DNA from: Chionoecetes opilio
Lineage: Eukaryota > Arthropoda > Malacostraca > Decapoda > Majidae
Direction of reading: 5' to 3'
Length of the DNA stretch: 64,000 nucleotides
NCBI GenBank assembly: GCA_016584305.1
Contig: JACEEZ010000417.1
Span: 1-64,000, forward strand
The translations under genes and the position numbers were made by a program. The notes below the pieces were generated by a model. That model was given only the letters and a program-made list of their open reading frames with translations, did no database searches and was not told the origin of the DNA. Below are positions 58,089 to 64,000 of this stretch, in pieces. Within the stretch, counting starts at the first letter, position 1; each line of letters starts with the position of its first letter.

Positions 58089-60260
58089 ATCCTGGGGGGA
58101 GATGCTGAGAAGTGCCATAGAGGTAAGGCGAAAAGAGCGCCTTACCCGTCTTCAGGCGCTTTTGTAACGGCCCGGCTAAGGCACCGACTAAAGCCCATGT
58201 ACAGTCGAAAGTTCAGGCGCTTTTGCACTGCCTTACACCTCCAAAGCCTATGGCGTGGGCGTGGTCCGAGAATCCTACTAGCCAATCACGTTGCCTATCT
58301 GAGCGCTGCTTAGGCAGCTTCGACCAATCACAAGGCTTGAACACGTCTCTGCTGAAGCAAGGAATGTTGTCCCTCCCTCCCTAACCAAGCACTTATGGCA
58401 AGGATACACCGCTCTCCCCCGCCAAAAGCTGTTTCATCACAAGTTTGACGTTCAACGCAGGTTTTGACCACTTATATATTTTTGCATTGGGACGTGCCAT
58501 ACACCATGATAATCGTTAGGGTGTGCCGATTCTGGGACAGTGAGTGAAAATTTAATGCAAGCAACATTCCAGGAATAAGGAGAAGATGAATAAAAAAAGG
58601 TGAAAAAAAGTTTATACACGATTTCATTTTGCTCTCGTTATCTTATTATAGGTATAGTTTACTGCAATTTTTATACATTCATGATATGCACTAATGTCTC
58701 GTGAAGATGATGGTAGGTTCAGCTGTCCTAAATATCATCTGGTAGTATGATAATACCGTATAATAGTACAATATTTTAGTGCGGGCGGAGCACCTGCCGC
58801 CCGCCGCCCGCCGCCCGCCCCTAACCAACACACAGCACAACATTTCTTATCACCAGCATATAACACCCTATAATGCCGCATTAGTCTTGCACGATCAATT
58901 CATACACACCTTGCAACACTATTAATATGTAAACACCAATTGTTACGTTGTAGGAACTGAAACAAGGCTGTATTTGCTTTATAAACAGAAGATGAATGTC
59001 TGTCAAAGGCCCACAGCAGCTCACTAAGTCAGGGTCTGACCATGCCTTAGTTTTCAGCGCCTTTAGCGGTGCCACTAAGGCAGCAATCTCGACTGAGCAT
59101 TGCGGTGGGAGGGCGTTTCGCCTTACCACAGGCGCCCTAGTGGGTAGGGCGCCCTAGCTCACTCTCAGCATCTGGCCCCTGGGGGGAGATGCTGAGAAGT
59201 GCCATAGAGGTAAGGCGAAAAGAGCGCCTTACCCGTCTTCAGGCGCTTTTGTAACGGCCCGGCTAAGGCACTGACTAAAGCCATGTACGTCGAAAGTTCA
59301 GGCGCTTTTGCACTGCTTACACCTCCAAAGCCTATGGCGTGGGTGGTCCGAGAATCCTACTAGCCAATCACGTTGCCTATCTGAGCACTGCTTAGGCAGC
59401 TTCGACCAATCACAAGGCTTGAACACGTCTCTGCTGAAGCAAGGAATGTTGTCCCTCCCTCCCTAACCAAGCATTATGGCAAGGACACACCGCTCATTCC
59501 CCGCCAAAAGCTGTTTCATCACAAGTTTGACGTTCAACGCAGGTTTTGACCACTTATATATTTTTGCATTAGGACGTGCCATACACCATGATAATCGTTA
59601 AGGTGTGCCGATTCCGGGACAGTGAGTGAAAATTTAATGAAGCAACATTCCAGGAATAAGGAGAAGATGAATAAAAAAAGGTTGAAAAAAAAGTTTATAC
59701 ACGATTTCATTTTGCTCTCATTATCTTATTATAGGTATAGTTTACTGCAAGTTTTATGCATTCATGATATGCACTAATGTCTCGTGAAGATGATACTATG
59801 TTCAGCTGTCCTAAATTCATCTGGTAGTATGATAATACCGGGTAATAGCACAACATTTTAGTGCGGCGGAGCACCTGCCGCCCGCCGCCCGCCGCCCGCC
59901 CTAACCAACACACAACACAAATTTCTTATCACCAGCATATAACACCTATAATGCCGCATAGTCTTGCACGATCAATTCATACACACCTTGCAACACTATT
60001 AATACGTAAACACCAATTGTTACGTTGTAGGAACTGAAACAAGGCTGTATTTGCTTTATAAACAGAAGATGAATGTCTGTCAAAGGCCCACAGCAGCTCA
60101 CTAAGTCAGGGTCTGACCATGCCTTAGTTTTCAGCGCCTTTAGCGGTGCCACTAAGGCAGCAGTCTCGACTGAGCATTGCGGTGGGAGGGCGTTTCGCCT
60201 TACCACAGGCGCCCTAGTGGATAGGGCGCCCTAGCTCACTCTCAGCATCTGGCCCCAGGT
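58089..60260. mobile_element. Two head-to-tail 1.08-kb TIR elements, unit 2
   Basis: Left element about 58089-59173, right about 59173-60260, sharing CCTGGGG at the junction. The pair interrupts a TTAA-type MITE whose halves are at 57985-58088 and 60261-60361. The largest minus-strand frames (58881-59129, 59946-60206) are paralogous but unrecognised. Confidence 0.75.
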
Positions 60261-61364
60261 CCACTAGTTAATTTGCTATCCTCAGGCACTTTTTGTAATT
60301 TTATGGCTAATAACAGACGATTTTATATAACAATGGAAAGATTTGGGCGTGAAGGGGTTAACTAACTATCATTAACAATCTATTGATCGAGCTACTAACC
60401 TGTTGTGTTTGGCGTGAAGTCCTTTGCTATTATTGTAATCTGGCACTCTGGGTGGAGACGCTGGAGTGCCAAAGCTGACCCCACGCCGTTCACCCCCGCA
60501 CCCACCACCACCACACGCACCATAGTCACTCACTCCCTACACGGGTTGACTATTTCTGAAGGTATGCTGGGTTGTAATTATATGGATAAGGATTGATTAT
60601 TTTTAAGGTTATATGCGTGAGGGCGTGTGCGCGCAACATGGATAAGGATTGATTATTTTTTAGGTTATACGCGTGAGGGCGTGTGCGCGCAACAGAAGTG
60701 ACTGGTAAAGTGATGCTGGCAGACAGAGTAGGCCAGTCAGACATGCCCCTCGCCCTCTTGGCTCTCTTACATAAGGGTTGTTGTTGCCTAGATACCGCAC
60801 TATCACGCTTGTTGACGATAGCAGCAGAGTAGGGTACTACTACACTGAGGGCACTGATCTCGACGGGAACTAATATTTGTTCTTTTAATTGATTCTATCT
60901 GTGATATTGATGTGCTTTCCATTCTAAGAGAGGTTAATAATTTAATTAAGAGAGGTTCATCGCTATCTTAAGGTTAGTAATCAGGATATAAGAAGAAGTA
61001 ATATGTTCAAGTTGGACAAATATAGGTATAAAAAGAGTGATACAAAAAGATATAAGACACACAGTGGTTATTTGCCATTTATTACCCGCTTTAAAAAATT
61101 GGAATGTTCTACTACCCAAGACTAACCCCTTGAGACCCAGAACGTAATTTCGAATAAATAAATAAATAAATGTCTTTCTTAATTCACCACCGCACCAACA
61201 TTATGTAAACAATAAAATGTTCATGCCAGTGCTTTCATTACCCTTAACCTTCTCAATTTCTTGTACTCATGCTTAGACGACATACAGAACAAAATTAGCA
61301 TTTCTCTGTCAAAGACCTTGGTATAGACAGGCCCTAGTCCCTGAGATATGTGGCATTTTTTTTT

Positions 61365-61608
61365 ATGGCCAACGAAGCCTCCGTTTTATTTTATGGCCAA
61401 CGAAGCCTCTCTGGTGTTTTTTTTATGGCCAACGAAGCCTCTCTGGTGTTTTTTTTATGGCCAACGAAGCCTCTCTGGTGTTTTTTTTATGGCCAACGAA
61501 GCCACTCTGGTGTTTTTTTATGGCCAACGAAGCCTCTCTGGTGTTTTTTTTATGGCCAACGAAGCCTCTCTGGTGTTTTTTTATGGCCAACGAAGCCTCT
61601 CTGGTGTT
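61365..61608. repeat. Minisatellite, ~31-bp unit, 8 copies
   Basis: Unit TTATGGCCAACGAAGCCTCT plus CTGGTGTTTTTT. The first copy is short and the fifth has a CCACTCTGG variant. Repeated MANEASL peptides in several frames are by-products. Confidence 0.95.
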
Positions 61609-61884
61609 TTTAGTCTTGTACCAAAATCAATTCAATACAGTTATTAAATCATACTTGGAGGTTCATTATATTGGTTGATAGAAAAACACAAGTTAGTGAA
61701 CGCCTTAAAATCTTGATCATATGAAAAACACTCAAGACACAGACATTCATGTGAGCTTTGGGCCTGCCTGGTGACTGCTGGCTGCTTAGATACTGCCTGT
61801 TTCCCACATCAGATTCCTGGTATTAAGCAAGGAAGTAAGAGAGAAAGTATGTGAAAGAAAGTAAGAGAAAGAAGAAAGATTTAA

Positions 61885-62089
61885 CCCCTTCACGCCCAGA
61901 TCTTTTCTTTGCTATATAAAATAGTCTCTTGTTAGCCATAAATTTACGAAAAGTAACTTAATATACCAAATTAGTTAATCGACAAGGATACTAAACAGGT
62001 CATAATGTATAAAATATTGCTTATATTCACTAAAAATTGTCTAATGGTACCCAAATTACAATAAAAGTTACATTCTGGGCCTCAAGGGG
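61885..62089. mobile_element. piggyBac-type MITE, 205 bp
   Basis: Ends CCCCTTCACGCCCAGA and, reverse-complemented, CCCCTTGAGGCCCAGA; TTAA on both sides (61881-61884, 62090-62093). CCC-starting ends and TTAA targets are piggyBac features. It is the uninterrupted relative of the halves at 57985 and 60261. Confidence 0.82.
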
Positions 62090-62784
62090 TTAACATCCAG
62101 TTAGTTTAGCAAATTGTACAACTGATTAAAGATGATTTTAAAGAATCGTATGAAATGTTTTCTATAAGGTTTAATTATTCACTCGTAAGTCATTTCTTTT
62201 ATTAAACACAACCTTAGTTATAAAAACAACAATGGGAATTTTCCTCAGTCACTATCCCACTAATCATAATTAGTCAAGGAACATATTTGCAGCACCTTTC
62301 AGGACACGGACTAATATTTCTTAAGGCATCCATAGCAGATACAACGTGATATGGAATTATTACTTCTTTATGAAATAATGAGGCAGTGTAAATTTCCCAA
62401 ACAGGAAAGGCACTTGTGCAGGTCTTAACTTATGTCTTAACTCATGAATAAAAATTTGTTATGAAATAAATACATTTGTTCTGTTCTATAAAAGAAATAA
62501 AAACATCAAAATGACTAATAGATACATTACCATACGGAGAGCCATGTAGTATAGGGACACTATTTGAACATCTGACGTGCCACACCACAGTCCTAAGTAC
62601 TATACTCTCTCATGCTACAGTACATGGGAGTCAATGCCAAAAATCTGAATGCTTGAGATCACTGAATATGTTTGATTTTTGTTTGTTTGTTTGCTGTTAA
62701 GCTGAAAGAAAGATATGATAATTTCACTGTTAAAATTTGTTTCTATATTCAAATATTATTTCATAAAACAACAACCCATTTAAG

Positions 62785-62956
62785 TTAATTCAGTGTGAAT
62801 TTTCTTTTCCGGTATAAAAAACACTGCCCGAGGACTAGAATATCAATGAAGATTTGTAAGCAACCACACACAAAGAACTGGAGAGGAGACGAGCGCACCC
62901 AAAAGTAGACGGTTTTGAACGTATCTCCGACCAGCCACATCAGCACCATCTGGCGG
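62785..62956 (-). CDS. SLC66A2: SLC66A2/PQLC1-like PQ-loop protein, last exon
   Basis: A TTTTCAG acceptor and 172 bases to a TAA stop, fully open. The peptide reads RQMVLMWLVGDTFKTVYF, SSPLQFFVCGCLQIFIDI and LVLGQCFLYR. It matches the C-terminal transmembrane part of human SLC66A2 (KMVLMWTSGDAFKTAYF, PLQFSVCGLLQVLVDL, AILGQAY). PQ-loop proteins are seven-helix membrane proteins related to lysosomal transporters. SLC66A2 has been linked to endosome-Golgi flippase regulation. The rest of the gene should lie to the right; no further exon was recognised before 64000. A dispersed repeat begins about 30 bases upstream of the acceptor. Confidence 0.88.
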
Positions 62957-62984
62957 CTGAAAACATAAAGTACATAAGAACATA

Positions 62985-63240
62985 AGAAAACTAGGGGGGG
63001 GGGGGGGCACTCAGTAGAGCGCATACCTTCTCCGGAGGTATGCGCTCTAAAGCAAACAATTGTGATTCAATTTCATCCAAAATTAAATCCGTTCTTCCTT
63101 ATACCAAATAGACTTGGTATACCAAGTTTGGTCCAAATCTATTCGTAACTTTTCGAGAAATCTTGTACACTAACAAACAAACAAACAGACAGATCGGGGT
63201 GAAAACATAACCTCCCTCCAACTTCGTTGGCGGAGGTAAT
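62985..63240 (-). mobile_element. Dispersed element (CCTCCGCCAACGAAG family), reverse copy
   Basis: Reverse-oriented copy of 21404-21730, ending TTCGTTGGCGGAGGTAATAA at the right. GGTATGCGCTCTA occurs twice in opposite orientation at its left end. Confidence 0.75.
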
Positions 63241-63410
63241 AAGGAAGCTACAAGAGGCCATGAGACCTACACGAGGTAGTTCCTGTTACTTAACTCTACC
63301 TACATCCACCTCTCTTCCCTATCCATGAATTTATCCAGACTCCTTTTAAAGACCCCTATAGACTCCGCATTCACTACCTGACGACTGAGTCCAATCCTGA
63401 GTTCAAAGTA
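63241..63410 (-). mobile_element. LINE 3'-end fragment, reverse
   Basis: Reverse complement of the LINE tail family (GTAGTTCCTGTTACTTAACT, ATCCATGAATTTATCCAGAC). Confidence 0.7.
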
Positions 63411-63439
63411 CGGTCACCTCATCCCAAGAATATGGTAAA

Positions 63440-63655
63440 AAGTTCGAAAAGCGTAGATTAAAAAAATAAATACTGGTTCACAAATAGGGTGGTAAATGAT
63501 TGGAATGGACTCGGTAGTTACTAGTTAGCGCTTTAGGGAGCTTTAAAAGGAGGCTGGATAATTTCATGGATGGGGATGAAAGGTGGATGTAGGTAGTGTT
63601 AAGTAACAGGAACTACCTCATGTAGATCTCACGGCCTCTTGTAGCTTATAGAGTT
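63440..63655 (+). mobile_element. LINE 3'-end fragment
   Basis: TGGTTCACAAATAGGGTGGT through TCATGGATGGGGATGAAAGG to the CACGGCCTCTTGTAGCTT tail; inverted relative to the preceding fragment. Confidence 0.7.
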
Positions 63656-63858
63656 AGCCCCTTCCCCTACACTGAGGTGGCAACACTGGTCTCGCGTCTA
63701 CACTGACCTATCATGAACGGTTTCTGAATTATAAACTTATATACATATTTACTATAAGGCGTTCAGCTCACAACTTGTTTCTCGCACAGCAACATTTACC
63801 CATCAAAAGTTATTGTAAATGGATGGATCTACAATTGTATCCTCAGCATTTCCAATTA

Positions 63859-64000
63859 CAGGTTGCTCATCACTAATCCGGCAACCACGGGACCTTAGAA
63901 CTGCCGGATTTTCGAAATTTCCGGATTATTGATGTTTTGTCCCCTGACTCTCTATATGCTGTATACATATATTGTAACAGAAAATGACTACAGTTCTTTA
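63859..64000 (+). mobile_element. pogo/Tigger-like element end, runs off window
   Basis: After a TA dinucleotide the sequence CAGGTTGCTCATCACTAATC then CCGGCAACC resembles Tigger-type TIRs (CAGGTTGAGCATCCCTAATCC). CCGGATT and TGCCGGATTTTCG repeats follow. The other end is outside the window. Confidence 0.5.

Larger units (their letters stand above)
53600..61145. repeat. 7.5-kb tandem duplication, unit 2
   Basis: Second unit. The junction near 53577-53600 and the right end near 61145 both fall just after GAGACC(C)AGAA, the end of a TTAA-type MITE, suggesting the MITE sequence marks the recombination site. Confidence 0.88.

Noticed and set aside
61348..61678. Repetitive MANEASLVFF proteins in three frames, or a CRISPR-like array
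   Set aside because: The 31-bp units are contiguous with no unique spacers and the sequence is eukaryotic; it is a minisatellite and the frames are incidental.
44715..64000. N-terminal FAD-binding exon (GxGxxG) of oxidase B
   Set aside because: Searched by eye on the minus strand; no convincing exon seen. It may be outside the window or behind the repeats.

Overview
Nuclear DNA of an animal, most likely an arthropod and probably a decapod crustacean. Pointers are degenerate TTAGG/CCTAA (arthropod telomere-type) tracts, tRNA-derived SINEs, many 5'-truncated LINE tails, very long CA, GA, TA and CTA microsatellites, and intron-split genes with animal homologues. There is no bacterial, phage or organellar character and no rRNA gene. 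The species call is inference.

Three protein-coding loci are recognisable, all on the minus strand and all split into small exons: (1) a glutathione S-transferase kappa gene, four exons between 2941 and 4500; (2) two tandem paralogues of a D-aspartate/D-amino-acid oxidase (DDO/DAO family), copy A at 19984-25637 and copy B at 37912-44714, seven matching exons each, with the N-terminal FAD-binding exon not found for either; (3) the last exon of an SLC66A2/PQLC1-type PQ-loop membrane protein at 62785-62956. Both the GST kappa and the oxidase end in peroxisomal targeting-type tripeptides (AKL, SKL). Almost every gene has at least one short indel in its exons, so each is either decaying or carries consensus errors.

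The rest is mobile and repeated DNA. 6307-10034 is a hAT-type transposon with perfect 8-bp target duplications. 10760-19976 is a 9.2-kb terminal-inverted-repeat (TIR) element inserted seven bases past the oxidase-A stop codon, with a second 4.5-kb element (10946-15474) nested inside it. 24050-32350 is homopolymer-inflated and reads like unpolished consensus. 32360-37620 holds a palindromic element, a THAP-domain element with a LINE tail inside, and a 1-kb solo LTR. 40036-42785 is a broken LINE in an oxidase-B intron. 46115-61145 is a 7.5-kb tandem duplication; each unit carries a TTAA-flanked element with a short acidic ORF, a 1.4-kb four-module palindrome, and two head-to-tail copies of a 1.08-kb TIR element. 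61150-64000 has a minisatellite, a piggyBac-type MITE, the SLC66A2 exon, LINE tails and a pogo/Tigger-like end.

The window is best read as a sparse metabolic-gene neighbourhood shaped by repeated transposition, palindrome formation and tandem duplication. Exon boundaries were set by reading AG/GT sites and conserved protein motifs by eye; no database search was run.
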